A DNA stretch of 64,000 bases, taken from positions 24,034-88,033 of the forward strand of contig JBHJHE010000013.1 of assembly GCA_050331095.1 (NCBI GenBank), in the 5' to 3' direction. The stretch comes from MED-G105 sp050331095 (GTDB lineage: Bacteria; Pseudomonadota; Alphaproteobacteria; Caulobacterales; Parvularculaceae). Below are positions 34,992 to 43,920 of the stretch, piece after piece. Below the pieces are notes generated by a model. The model had not been told where the DNA came from. It was given only the letters and a program-made list of their open reading frames with translations, and did no database searches. Within the stretch, counting starts at the first letter, position 1; every line of letters starts with the position of its first letter. Both the position numbers and the translations under genes were made by a program.

Positions 34992-37064
34992 ATGTCGGAA
35001 CTGCTGCTTGAGTTCTTCTCCGAGGAAATCCCGGCGCGCATGCAGAACGCGGCGGCGCGCGCCCTTGAACGCGCCGTCAACGAGCGGCTGCTCGACGCCG
35101 GCTACCTGCCCGAGGGCGTCAAAGCGTTCGCCGGGCCGCGGCGCCTGACGCTCGTCGCCGCCGGCCTGCCGGCGCGCCAGCCCGACCGCCGCGAAGAGAA
35201 AAAGGGCCCCCGCGTCGGCGCCCCCGCCAAGGCGATCGAGGGTTTTTTGAAGTCCGCAGGGCTGGACGATCTCAGCGCCTGCGAAACCCGCGAGGACAAG
35301 AAAGGCGCCTACTATGTCGCCGTCGTCGAGCGCGAAGGCCGTCCGACGGCGGCGTTGATCGCCGAGTTCGCGGTCGACGTCGCGCGCGGCTTCTCCTGGC
35401 CGAAATCGATGCGCTGGGGCGACGGCGAGCTGCGCTGGGTGCGGCCTTTGCGAAGCGTTTTGTGCGCCTATGACGGTGACGTCGTCGACTTCGAGATCGA
35501 CGGCCTGCGCTCGGGCGATACAACGTACGGACATCGTTTCATGGCGCCTTCCCCGATCGCCGCGCGCTCGTTCGAGGCCTATGCGAGCGCGTTGCGCGCC
35601 GCGAAGGTGGAGCTCGACGGGGCGACGCGGCGCGAGACGATCGCCGTCGAAGCGCGCACGCTTTGCGAGGCGCAAGGGTTGGCGCTCGTCGACGATCCGG
35701 GCCTCCTCGACGAGGTCGCGGGCCTGGCCGAATGGCCCGTCGTGATGATCGGCGCGTTCGACAAGAAGTTCCTGGCCCTGCCGGACGAAGCCCTGATCGC
35801 GTCGATGCGCGGCCACCAGAAGTATTTCTCGGTGAGGGATCCGACGACGGGTCGGCTCGCCGATCGCTTCGTGTTCGTCGCCAACGTCGAACCGCCCGAC
35901 GGGGGCGCGGCGATGCGGGCGGGCTACGAGCGGGTGCTGACGGCGCGCCTCTCCGACGCATGGTTCCTGTACCGACAGGATTTGAAGATGCCGCTCGCCG
36001 ATCGGTTGGGCGATCTCGATCGGGTGACCTTCTTCGAAGGACTGGGCTCGATGGGCGACAAGGCGCGCCGCGTCGCCGCGCTTGCGCGTGAGATCGCCCC
36101 GCGGGTCGGCGCCGACCCGGACGCGGCCGCCGAGGCCGCCCGCCTCGCCAAGGGCGATCTCGTCACCGGCATGGTCTACGAGTTTCCCGAACTGCAGGGC
36201 GTTATGGGCCGCTACTACGCCATCGAAGAAGGCGCATCCGATGCGGTCGCCGACGCGGTGCGGGACCACTACAAGCCGCTCGGCCAGAACGACGAGCCGC
36301 CGACGGCCCCGGTCTCGGCCGCCGTCGCGCTCGCCGACAAGATCGACACGCTGACGGCTTTCTGGGCGGTCGGCAAGAAGCCGACGGGCTCCGGCGATCC
36401 GTTCGCCCTGCGTCGCGCGGCCCTCGGCGTGATCGCGACGTTGACGAAAGCCGGCGTGCGCCTGCCTTTGCGCTCCCTCATCGATCGCGCGAACGCGCTC
36501 CTGAAAGCCGACGCCGATCGGGAGGCGGACGTCGACGAGCTTCTGGCGTTCTTCGGCGATCGCCTCGGCGTGTTCCTGCGCGAGCAGGGCCGGCGGCATG
36601 ACGCGCTCGCCGCCGTCATTAGACGCAGCGACGGCGAACTCGAAGACGACCTCGTTCTTCTGCAGACGAAGCTTCCGGCGCTCGAAGCGTTCTTGCAAAC
36701 CGACGACGGCGGAAATCTCGTGGCGGCCCATAAACGCGCCGCCAACATTTTGAAAGGCGCCGACGTCAATGGAGCGGCCGTGGACCCGGCGCGCTTCGAA
36801 GCCGCTGAAGAGCGCGCGCTCGCCGAGGCGCTCGACGGCGCCGAGGCGGATGCGGGCGCGGCGGTCGTCGACGAACGCTTCGACGACGCGATGGCCGCGC
36901 TCGCCGCCTTGCGCGCGCCCGTCGACGCCTTCTTTGCAGCAGTTATGGTGAATGCGGATGATGCGGCGGTTCGGGCGAACCGTCTCGCCCTGTTGAAACG
37001 GCTGACGGATGCGACGGCGCGCGTCGCGGACTTGTCGAAACTTGAGGGCGACCGCTCCAAGTGA
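34992..37064 (+). CDS. glyS: Glycine--tRNA ligase beta subunit
   Basis: GlyS binds tRNA-Gly for the tetrameric glycyl-tRNA synthetase. The 690-aa protein starts MSELLLEFFSEEIPARMQ, the invariant family N-terminus. It contains KSMRWGDGELRWVRPLRS, the HD-like region with KGDLVTGMVYEFPELQGVMGRYYA, and a C-terminal anticodon-binding domain of the DALR type (all quoted in part). It is intact and complements glyQ at 31647. Confidence 0.97.
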   Translation: MSELLLEFFSEEIPARMQNAAARALERAVNERLLDAGYLPEGVKAFAGPRRLTLVAAGLPARQPDRREEKKGPRVGAPAKAIEGFLKSAGLDDLSACETREDKKGAYYVAVVEREGRPTAALIAEFAVDVARGFSWPKSMRWGDGELRWVRPLRSVLCAYDGDVVDFEIDGLRSGDTTYGHRFMAPSPIAARSFEAYASALRAAKVELDGATRRETIAVEARTLCEAQGLALVDDPGLLDEVAGLAEWPVVMIGAFDKKFLALPDEALIASMRGHQKYFSVRDPTTGRLADRFVFVANVEPPDGGAAMRAGYERVLTARLSDAWFLYRQDLKMPLADRLGDLDRVTFFEGLGSMGDKARRVAALAREIAPRVGADPDAAAEAARLAKGDLVTGMVYEFPELQGVMGRYYAIEEGASDAVADAVRDHYKPLGQNDEPPTAPVSAAVALADKIDTLTAFWAVGKKPTGSGDPFALRRAALGVIATLTKAGVRLPLRSLIDRANALLKADADREADVDELLAFFGDRLGVFLREQGRRHDALAAVIRRSDGELEDDLVLLQTKLPALEAFLQTDDGGNLVAAHKRAANILKGADVNGAAVDPARFEAAEERALAEALDGAEADAGAAVVDERFDDAMAALAALRAPVDAFFAAVMVNADDAAVRANRLALLKRLTDATARVADLSKLEGDRSK

Positions 37065-37135
37065 GCGACGCGCCCGGATCAACCTGCACGACCGCGGCGT
37101 CGCCGCCGGCTCGTAGAGCGAAGGAGACGAAGGGG

Positions 37136-37666
37136 ATGATGCGCACTGACAAAATCGGCCTTGCGGCCGCGACGATCGCCGTAGGGCTCACAAGCGCCGC
37201 CGGCGCCGAGGTGTTGGGCGGCGTACGCTCGTATTACAAGATCCGCCACGAAGCGACGTCGGAACTCGCGCCCGACGCCATGTGGGCGCGGCTTGTCGAG
37301 CCGGCTGAGTGGTGGTCCGACGATCACACCTATTCCGGCGACGCGGACAATCTCTCGCTTGACTTGCGGGCCGGCGGCTTGTGGCTCGAGAAATGGGACG
37401 GCGGATCCGTCGCCCACGGAGAAGTGCTCTACGTTAAAGAGGGCGAAGTCCTTCGTCTCAGCGCGCCGTTCGGCCCGCTCCAGGGCATGGCCGTTAATAC
37501 GGTCTGGACCATCACCGTCTCGCCCGAAGGCGAAGGCTCGAAGGTCGTCTTCGAGGAGATCGCCAATGGCGGGCCCGCGAGCAACCTCCAGAAAATCGTG
37601 ACCGACGTCGACAAAGTGAAGGGAGAGGCGATCGCCTTGCTCGTCGGCGCGCCGAAGGGCGAGTAA
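37136..37666 (+). CDS. Exported SRPBCC-like protein
   Basis: A 176-aa protein with a signal peptide (IGLAAATIAVGLTSAAGAEV). The rest resembles the SRPBCC/START ligand-binding fold: YKIRHEATSELAPDAMWARLVEPAEWWSDDHTYSG (in part), GGLWLEKWDGGSVAHGEV, a strand-rich middle and a long C-terminal helix. Function and ligand are unknown. The frame runs back to GTG 37061 overlapping glyS, but AAGGAG 9 bases before ATG 37136 decides the start. Confidence 0.75.
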   Translation: MMRTDKIGLAAATIAVGLTSAAGAEVLGGVRSYYKIRHEATSELAPDAMWARLVEPAEWWSDDHTYSGDADNLSLDLRAGGLWLEKWDGGSVAHGEVLYVKEGEVLRLSAPFGPLQGMAVNTVWTITVSPEGEGSKVVFEEIANGGPASNLQKIVTDVDKVKGEAIALLVGAPKGE

Positions 37667-37694
37667 TCCGCCGCATGGCGCGTTCGGCGGCCGC

Positions 37695-38096
37695 TTAACC
37701 GCCGAACGCATAATCGTGGCGTTTTCCGTCGTCGTCGATCGCGTCCCAAGGCGCTTTTGAGCCCACCCAGATATGGTGCGCGACGCGAAGGTGGTCCCCG
37801 CCTTTGACAATCAATCCGGCGGGCACGAACGTTCTCTCCTTGTCGTTCGCGCCGGGTACGGCCGATCCGCATATCCGACAAAACGACGACGTCCAGTCCG
37901 CATCCGGTTTTTTCCACGTCGAGATTCCGTCGGCGCCGCGTATCCAACGAAAGGCGCGGTTGTCGACCACGATCACGGCGACGCCGTTCGCGCCGCTCCA
38001 CCGTCGGCAGATCGAGCAATGGCAAACGAAGACGTCGGACGCCTCATCGGCGATCTCGAAGGCGACGGCCCCGCAGTTGCATTCGCCAGAAATCAT
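37695..38096 (-). CDS. GFA-family zinc protein
   Basis: A 133-aa protein of the GFA (glutathione-dependent formaldehyde-activating enzyme-like) fold, with zinc-binding cysteines in ECNCGAV, VCHCSICRRWSG and SFCRICGSAVP. Members rarely have proven activity, and no glutathione-formaldehyde pathway genes are nearby. It is convergent with the SRPBCC gene and transcribed with or after fumC, 31 bases apart. Confidence 0.88.
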   Translation of the reverse strand: MISGECNCGAVAFEIADEASDVFVCHCSICRRWSGANGVAVIVVDNRAFRWIRGADGISTWKKPDADWTSSFCRICGSAVPGANDKERTFVPAGLIVKGGDHLRVAHHIWVGSKAPWDAIDDDGKRHDYAFGG

Positions 38097-38127
38097 AAGG
38101 GCCCGCCGACAATCCCGTCGACGCCGC

Positions 38128-39516
38128 CTAACGCGGGCCGATCATGTTTTCCGGACGGACGATGGCGTCGAAGTCTTCCGCGGGGACGCCGTCCTTGATC
38201 GCCTCCTCACGCAGCGTCGTGCCGTTTGCGTGCGCGGCTTTGGCGATTTTCGCGGCGCGGTCGTAGCCGTACTTTTCCTTGAGCGGCGTAACGAGCATCA
38301 GCGAGTTTTCAAGCCCGCGCTGGATGTTGTCGAGGCGCGGCTCGATGCCGACGACGCATTTCTCGGTGAACGACACGGCGGCGTCCGCCATCAGCCGCAC
38401 GGACTGGAGGAAGTTGTACGCCATCATCGGATTGTAGACGTTGAGTTCGAAATGCCCCTGGCTGCCTGCGAACAGGATCGCCGCGTTATTGCCCATGATG
38501 TGGGCGCAAACCTGGGTCAGCGCTTCGCACTGGGTGGGGTTGACCTTGCCCGGCATGATCGAGGAGCCGGGCTCGTTCTCCGGCAGGGCCAGTTCTCCAA
38601 GCCCGGAGCGTGGCCCCGAGCCGAGAAAGCGAATGTCGTTCGCGATCTTGAAAAGCGCCGCGGCGAGGCTCGCGATCGCGCCATGGCTCGCCGTCATCGC
38701 GTCGTGCGAGGCGAGCGCCTCGAACTTGTTCGGGGCCGTTGTGAAGGGCAGGGCGGTGATCGAAGCGATCTTGTCCGCGACCATCTCCGCGAAACCGTCC
38801 GGCGCGGCGAGGCCGGTGCCGACCGCGGTGCCGCCTTGGGCGATCTCGAACAGGCCGGGCAGACTCGCTTCGAGGCGCGCGGTCCCGTTCTCCATCTGCG
38901 TTGCGTACCCGGAGAATTCCTGGCCGAGAGTGAGCGGCGTCGCATCCTGCGTGTGCGTGCGGCCGATCTTGATGATGTCGTCCCAGGCGCGCGCTTTGTC
39001 GTTCAGGGCGTTGCGCAGCTGCTGCAAAGCCGGCAGCAGTCGATGGTGGACCTCCTCCGCACACGCAATATGCATCGCCGTCGGGAACGTGTCGTTCGAC
39101 GATTGGCTCATATTGCAGTGGTCATTGGGGTGGATCGGCGACTTCGATCCTATTTCGCCGCCGAGGATTTCGATCGCGCGGTTCGAGACGACTTCGTTGG
39201 CGTTCATGTTCGACTGGGTGCCGGACCCCGTCTGCCAGACGACGAGGGGGAAGTGGTCGTCGAGCTTGCCCTCGATCACCTCCTGGGCGGCTTCGACGAT
39301 GGCCGCCCCAAGCTCGGCGTCGAGCTTGCCGAGGGCCATGTTGGTCTCGGCGGCGGCGCGTTTGACGATCCCGAGGGCGCGCACGATCGGCGCCGGCTGC
39401 CGCTCCCAGCCGATTTTGAAGTTGCCGAGCGACCGCTGGGCCTGGGCGCCCCAGTAGCGGTCAGCGGCGACCTCGATGGGCCCGAACGTGTCGGTTTCGG
39501 TGCGTGTGTCGGTCAT
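38128..39516 (-). CDS. fumC: Class II fumarate hydratase FumC
   Basis: FumC hydrates fumarate to malate in the TCA cycle. The 462-aa length is standard. Visible signatures are RYWGAQAQRSLGNFKIG near the N-terminus, GSGTQSNMNANEV, HPNDHCNMSQSSND and the fumarase/aspartase signature GSSIMPGKVNPTQCEAL. It is an iron-free, oxygen-stable class. The gene lies 82 bases downstream of sspB, and the small GFA gene follows. Confidence 0.97.
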   Translation of the reverse strand: MTDTRTETDTFGPIEVAADRYWGAQAQRSLGNFKIGWERQPAPIVRALGIVKRAAAETNMALGKLDAELGAAIVEAAQEVIEGKLDDHFPLVVWQTGSGTQSNMNANEVVSNRAIEILGGEIGSKSPIHPNDHCNMSQSSNDTFPTAMHIACAEEVHHRLLPALQQLRNALNDKARAWDDIIKIGRTHTQDATPLTLGQEFSGYATQMENGTARLEASLPGLFEIAQGGTAVGTGLAAPDGFAEMVADKIASITALPFTTAPNKFEALASHDAMTASHGAIASLAAALFKIANDIRFLGSGPRSGLGELALPENEPGSSIMPGKVNPTQCEALTQVCAHIMGNNAAILFAGSQGHFELNVYNPMMAYNFLQSVRLMADAAVSFTEKCVVGIEPRLDNIQRGLENSLMLVTPLKEKYGYDRAAKIAKAAHANGTTLREEAIKDGVPAEDFDAIVRPENMIGPR

Positions 39517-39598
39517 GGCGCAACTAGTCTCCCGGCCGGCGTTTTCGGCTCGGTTAGCATCGCGTTAGGCGGGCGTCGACGCGCCGCCGTCAGGCCGG

Positions 39599-40120
39599 TT
39601 ACTTTTTGCGGAAGGCGTCGAGAGAAACGATGTCCGCGCCCTCGCGCTCCTCGTCCGGCGCGCCGTCGTCGTTACGACGCTCGAGCGGGTCGGACGGCGC
39701 GAGGTTGGGACGCTTCGCGGCGCGCGGGACGTCGACGGTCGGCGCGGCGTCTTCTTCGGCCTCCGGCGGATTGAACCGCAGGGCGAACTGGACGCTGGGA
39801 TCCGCAAAATTCGTCACTTTCTCGAACGGCACCGTCAGCCGCGCCGCTTCGCCTTTGAACCAGAGCGTAACGGAAAAGGCCTCATCGCCGACGTCGAGGT
39901 CTTTGAACTGGTGCTGGAGTACGATCGTCATCCGGTCCGGATAAGCGTCGACCAGAAAGTCGGGGATGTCGACGCCGGCGGCCTGGGTCACGAACTCGAT
40001 ATAAAAATGGTGTTCGCCTGGCGCGGCGCCGAGCTCGGCGGCGACGTTCAGCACGTCGCGTACGACGCCGCGCAGGGCATTGTCCGTCAGGTACTGATAG
40101 TCGAGTTCGACGTCGCTCAC
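39599..40120 (-). CDS. sspB: ClpXP adaptor SspB (alpha-proteobacterial type)
   Basis: SspB tethers ssrA-tagged proteins to ClpXP. The 173-aa product has the alpha-type fold (LDYQYLTDNALRGVVRDVL, EHHFYIEFVTQAAGVDIP, RMTIVLQHQFKDLDV) followed by a disordered acidic linker. The C-terminus ADIVSLDAFRKK corresponds to the short ClpX-binding tail. It lies immediately downstream of ssrA on the same strand, so the tag and its reader are neighbours. An older annotation for this family is DUF1321. Confidence 0.92.
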   Translation of the reverse strand: MSDVELDYQYLTDNALRGVVRDVLNVAAELGAAPGEHHFYIEFVTQAAGVDIPDFLVDAYPDRMTIVLQHQFKDLDVGDEAFSVTLWFKGEAARLTVPFEKVTNFADPSVQFALRFNPPEAEEDAAPTVDVPRAAKRPNLAPSDPLERRNDDGAPDEEREGADIVSLDAFRKK

Positions 40121-40250
40121 AGCGGCCTGCTTCGATCGGCGGGAAAATCGGACTGTCGGAACTTAAAGTGGACCACAAATCGTTTGGGTCTGAAAGCGGT
40201 GCAGCGTTTTCCGCGCTAATGCATCGCAGCCGCAAGGTCGGACAGCGAGG

Positions 40251-40287
40251 AAAGAAAATCCCCGACTTCTGTTGCCAGGCGTCGGGG
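40251..40287 (-). terminator. Rho-independent terminator of ssrA
   Basis: On the minus strand CCCCGAC (40287-40281) pairs with GTCGGGG (40266-40260) and is followed by ATTTTCTTT (40259-40251). It lies just beyond the tmRNA coding piece and before sspB. The lower-stem G/C tracts extend the pairing slightly. Confidence 0.8.
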
Positions 40288-40600
40288 GGCCCCGCCTAAC
40301 CTTGGAAAGAGGCTAGGACTTTAAATTCGAATTCGCTTGAGCTGCGTTACGCAGCGAGGGCGAACTCTTCCGAGTAGTTGTCGTTGGCAACTATTCATGT
40401 CGGCCCAATAACGGAGGCCATCCGGGCGAAAACCGCGTCTTTACACACTCGTCGATCCTATTTCGGCCCCGCCGAAACGCCTTCGCCGCTCAAGCGGCAA
40501 GACGCTTTGGTGGAGCCGCCGGGTACCGCCCCCGGGTCCGAACCGCTTATTTCACGGGCCGTTTATCGCCATAGCTGGTCGCCCAGCCCTTCCGATATAG
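40251..40600 (-). ncRNA. ssrA: Two-piece (permuted) tmRNA
   Basis: tmRNA rescues stalled ribosomes and adds a degradation tag. The permuted order is clear. An acceptor piece ends ...GGCTCCACCA at 40508, and the coding piece begins GGGGCCG at 40470. GGGGCCG pairs with CGGCTCC across the break, including the G3-U70 wobble that identifies alanine tRNA. The T arm is CCGGG-GGCGGTA-CCCGG. The tag frame (40388-40347) is GCC...TAA and encodes ANDNYSEEFALAA, preceded in the cell by the tRNA-borne Ala. The 5' end of the acceptor piece (about 40600) is not precisely located. The terminator is at 40251-40287. Confidence 0.94.
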
Positions 40601-40672
40601 ACCGCAATCCTTACGAATTGAAGATGCGGCCGTCGAAGCGGCGTCGATCGCGGCTGAAATTCGCGGCCATCG

Positions 40673-40690
40673 GTGTCAAAACCCTGACAC
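40673..40690. promoter_or_regulatory. Inverted repeat between ssrA and an XRE regulator gene
   Basis: GTGTCA-AAACCC-TGACAC is a perfect 6-bp inverted repeat with a 6-base spacer, 70 bases upstream of the XRE-type regulator start and about 75 bases upstream of the ssrA acceptor piece. It could be an autoregulatory operator of the XRE protein or part of the ssrA promoter. It resembles PpsR sites (TGTCA...TGACA), but the spacing is N10 rather than N12. Confidence 0.5.
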
Positions 40691-40760
40691 AGCAATGCAT
40701 TAAGTGCGCGTGATGGGGCGCGGCGGTCGGCGGCGCGGCGGCGCGCGGAGCAGGGACGAC

Positions 40761-41006
40761 ATGGAGGCGACGGACTTCAAGAAGTGGCGTAAGTCCCTGA
40801 AATTATCCCAGAAAGAGGCGGCCCACGCGCTCGGTCTGAAGCGCCGCATGATCCAGTACTACGAAAAAGGCGAACGCGACGGCGACAAGGTGCGGATCCC
40901 CTTGTCCGTGCGGCTCGCTTGTTATGCGATCGCGCAAGGCGTTGAGGATTATCACGGGCCGACGCGGAAGCTGCAGGTGCGGGCGCGTCCCGCGGCGGCC
41001 GAATAG
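40761..41006 (+). CDS. Small XRE-family DNA-binding protein
   Basis: An 81-aa protein with a Cro/CI helix-turn-helix at about residues 12-45 (LKLSQKEAAHALGLKRRMIQYYEKGERDG, in part), then a short tail. ATG 40761 is preceded by a purine-rich GGAGCAGGGA. It is probably a transcription regulator; targets are unknown. It is divergent from ssrA and convergent with the DUF4153 gene (5 bases between stops). Confidence 0.85.
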   Translation: MEATDFKKWRKSLKLSQKEAAHALGLKRRMIQYYEKGERDGDKVRIPLSVRLACYAIAQGVEDYHGPTRKLQVRARPAAAE

Positions 41007-41011
41007 AGCGC

Positions 41012-42376
41012 TCAGTCTTCGGGGTCGGTCGGCGCGACGAGCGGCAGGTCGTTGACCGAAGGGCCGTTTACCGCCGCAGGATGCGGCGTCGAGGTTAGGG
41101 GATTCGGCGTCGGGGCGTGCCGCGCGGCGACGCGTTCTCCGTAGCGGCCGAACGACGCCGACAACCGATCGAAATCAATGTCGTCCGGCGTCGTGCGAGC
41201 GTCGGCCAGCGCGCGGGCGTGGCTGTCCGCGCTGAGCGCCCATAGATTGGCGGCGGGCGTCGCTAGCGCCGTCAGCGTCGCCGCCCAGACGGCCGCCATC
41301 GCGACGTTCGCCGGACGGATCGCCGGCGCCCATTCGTTTGCGCGCGGACGCAGCTCGGTCAGGAGAGCGAACGCGTAAAATGCGAAGTGAAGCGACGCGA
41401 CGGCGGCGAGCGCGAAGCCGACGATCTGCGCCGGCCCGGCCCCGGACGCCGCGATGACGGCCCAGAAGCCGGTGGCGGCCAAGACTGCGAACGCGAGGCC
41501 GGCGAGGGCGAGAACGTCGGCGGCGATGCGGGCGAGCGCGCCGCGCGTCCCGAGCCCGTTCTGGTAGACGCCGTTGAAGACGACGGCGCACCCGATGGCG
41601 GCGGCGAGCGTCGCGCCCGGGGCTGGCGGCGCGACGGCGCCAAGACCGACGGCGATCGCGAAAGCCACGGCGAGAAGCGCCGCGATGGGCGCGAACGCGC
41701 GGCAAGCCCAAAGGATCGCAAAGCGGAGCGCCCCTAGAAAAGCCCATTGGCCTCGGATCACGCCGTAGAGGAGCCCGAGCGCGCCGCCGATCGCAGGGTA
41801 GGCGACGGCCGGCGCGGAAATGCGCGTCAGGTCGACGCCCGCCGCCGCCGGCGCGCCGAGTGCTCCGATGGAGGCGAGGAACAACGCCGCGATGGCCGCG
41901 AACGCGGCGACGAGGCCAAGCACGACGGGCGCCGCCGTCGCGTGGACGAAAAAGGCCGAATACCGCGCGCCGTTAGGGGCCTGCAGGGCGGCCTTCGCCA
42001 GCGACGTCAGGATGACGAATACGAGCGGCCCGCCAAGCGCCGCCCAAAAGACCGTCGGGAACGGCGCCGCGCCGGCGCCGAGGGATGCGCGTTCGGCCGC
42101 GAGCCAAGCCGCTGGTCCGGCGATGGCGATCGCCGCCAAGGCGGCGGGCAACAACGGACGGAACAGGTCGTCGCGTTCGGCTATCGCGATGTAGGCGGCG
42201 GTGAAAATGGCGGCGAGGAGCGTCGCGTCGACCGCCGAAAACGGCGCCGCGACGACGCCGCCCGCGAGGCTCGCGCCGAACCCGGCGATCGCGCCCGTCG
42301 CTAGGCCGACGACCGCTAGCCCGCCGCCCGCTCGTTCAAGCCGGTCAATGTCGATCGCGTTTCGCATCGTCGCCAA
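41012..42376 (-). CDS. DUF4153-like polytopic membrane protein
   Basis: A 454-aa protein with about 12 hydrophobic helices separated by short loops and very rich in alanine. The C-terminal block LWALSADSHARALADARTTPDDIDFDRLSASFGRYGE (in part) is typical of DUF4153 members, followed by a Pro-rich tail. Function is unknown. The start could be 42376 or 42367 (second ATG). It diverges from thyA, with 151 bases between them that show no clear element. Confidence 0.75.
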   Translation of the reverse strand: MATMRNAIDIDRLERAGGGLAVVGLATGAIAGFGASLAGGVVAAPFSAVDATLLAAIFTAAYIAIAERDDLFRPLLPAALAAIAIAGPAAWLAAERASLGAGAAPFPTVFWAALGGPLVFVILTSLAKAALQAPNGARYSAFFVHATAAPVVLGLVAAFAAIAALFLASIGALGAPAAAGVDLTRISAPAVAYPAIGGALGLLYGVIRGQWAFLGALRFAILWACRAFAPIAALLAVAFAIAVGLGAVAPPAPGATLAAAIGCAVVFNGVYQNGLGTRGALARIAADVLALAGLAFAVLAATGFWAVIAASGAGPAQIVGFALAAVASLHFAFYAFALLTELRPRANEWAPAIRPANVAMAAVWAATLTALATPAANLWALSADSHARALADARTTPDDIDFDRLSASFGRYGERVAARHAPTPNPLTSTPHPAAVNGPSVNDLPLVAPTDPED

Positions 42377-42527
42377 TCCCCAACCCCAATCTTAACATGT
42401 CGCGCCGGCCGGTCCTATGGTGCCGATCGGTCGCTGACGTCGTCAGACGATGGGCGTTGCGTCGCCGCCCGAATCGACGCGGCGTCTTCGAGATCAATCC
42501 CCGCGCGCAAGGAAAAGACGCACCGCC

Positions 42528-43340
42528 ATGACCGCCACGGCCGACGGGCCCTATCTCGATCTTCTCCGCGCGGCGCTTGAGCGCGGCGACGACCGCGACG
42601 ACCGCACCGGCGTCGGGGCGCGCTCGCTTTTCGGCTGGCAGATGCGGTTCGACCTCGCCGCCGGCTTCCCGCTGCTGACGACGAAGAAGGTTCATGTGCG
42701 TTCGATCGTCCACGAGCTTCTGTGGTTCATTTCCGGCGACACGAATATCCGCCGCCTCAACGAGGCGGGCGTCACAATCTGGGATGAGTGGGCCGACGAC
42801 AACGGCGATCTCGGCCCCGTCTACGGGCGGCAGTGGCGCTCGTGGCGCGCGCCCGGGGGCGGGGCGATCGACCAGCTCGCCGACGTCGTCGCCGCGATCA
42901 AGGCGACGCCGTACTCGCGCCGCCTGGTGGTGTCGGCCTGGAACCCGGCCGACGTGGACGCGATGGCGCTGCCGCCCTGCCATTGCCTGTTCCAATTCTT
43001 CGTCTCAGGCGGAAGACTGTCCTGTCAGCTTTATCAGCGCTCTGCGGACATTTTCTTAGGCGTTCCCTTCAACATCGCGTCGTACGCCCTGTTGACCGAG
43101 ATGATCGCGCAGGTCTGCGACCTTCAGCCCGGCGAATTCGTCCACACGCTTGGCGACGCCCATCTCTACCACAACCATTTCGAGCAAGCGCGTGAACAGC
43201 TCGCGCGGACGCCGGCATCGGCGCCGCCCCGGCTTCGATTGAACCCGGACGTCGGAGATCTTTTTGCGTTCGAATACGACGACATCCGCGTCGAACGCTA
43301 CGTCGCCGCGCCCGCCATCAAAGCGCCGATCGCCGTATGA
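42528..43340 (+). CDS. thyA: Thymidylate synthase ThyA
   Basis: ThyA methylates dUMP to dTMP using methylenetetrahydrofolate. The 270-aa protein has LDLLRAALERGDDRDDRTGVG, the dUMP-binding region, and the catalytic Cys151 in ALPPCHCLFQFFV. QRSADIFLGVPFNIASYALL is the second signature (in part). The frame opens at 42450, and ATG 42528 after AAGGAAAAG is preferred. The stop overlaps the folA start (ATGA), coupling dTMP synthesis with regeneration of tetrahydrofolate. Confidence 0.97.
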   Translation: MTATADGPYLDLLRAALERGDDRDDRTGVGARSLFGWQMRFDLAAGFPLLTTKKVHVRSIVHELLWFISGDTNIRRLNEAGVTIWDEWADDNGDLGPVYGRQWRSWRAPGGGAIDQLADVVAAIKATPYSRRLVVSAWNPADVDAMALPPCHCLFQFFVSGGRLSCQLYQRSADIFLGVPFNIASYALLTEMIAQVCDLQPGEFVHTLGDAHLYHNHFEQAREQLARTPASAPPRLRLNPDVGDLFAFEYDDIRVERYVAAPAIKAPIAV

Positions 43341-43870
43341 CGCCGCGCGTCGCGCTGGTCGCGGCCGGCGCCCGCAACGGGGTCATCGGCCGCGACGGCG
43401 ATCTGCCGTGGCGGATTTCCGACGACCTGAAGTGGTTCAAGCGCGTGACGCTCGGCAAGCCGATCGTGATGGGGCGCAAGACCTTCGATAGCCTGCCGCG
43501 AGCCTTGCCCGGACGGTTCAACGTCGTCGTCAGCCGGAACCCGCCAACGGCATCGCCGGGCGGACCGATCGGCGCGTCGTCGATTGAGGGCGCGCTCGCT
43601 TTGAGCCGGGCGCTCGCCCGGGCCGCTGGCGCCGACGATGTGTGCGTCATCGGCGGCGCAGCCATCTACGCGGCGACACTGGACATCGCCGACCGGATTT
43701 ACCTGACCGCCGTCGACGGCTCGCCGGCGGGCGACGCGTTTTTTCCGAACATTGACCTTGAGGCCGGCGGCGTCTGGCGGCGCGAGCGCGTCGGCGCCGC
43801 CGCGGCTGGACCGAAGAACGACTATGGTTGCGAATTTTTTATCCTCGATCGGGTGAAATCGGCGGCGTAA
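43337..43870 (+). CDS. folA: Dihydrofolate reductase FolA
   Basis: FolA reduces dihydrofolate, the by-product of ThyA. The 177-aa sequence shows VALVAAGARNGVIGRDGDLPWRI (in part; substrate loop with W), KPIVMGRKTFDSLPRALPGR and VCVIGGAAIYAATL. It is translationally coupled to thyA through ATGA. Everything appears normal. Confidence 0.96.
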   Translation: MTPRVALVAAGARNGVIGRDGDLPWRISDDLKWFKRVTLGKPIVMGRKTFDSLPRALPGRFNVVVSRNPPTASPGGPIGASSIEGALALSRALARAAGADDVCVIGGAAIYAATLDIADRIYLTAVDGSPAGDAFFPNIDLEAGGVWRRERVGAAAAGPKNDYGCEFFILDRVKSAA

Positions 43871-43920
43871 TGGCGCGACGCTTGGCGACGACGGTCCCCG
43901 GCGACGCAGAGGAGACGACG

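Noticed and set aside
34401..37082. An 893-codon open frame antisense to the thioesterase and glyS genes
   Set aside because: Same artefact: Arg/Gly/His-rich, no motif, fully covered by two well-supported genes.
40673..40690. A PpsR site near ssrA
   Set aside because: The half-sites look right, but the spacer is N10, not N12, and no photosynthesis gene is adjacent; listed only as a generic inverted repeat.
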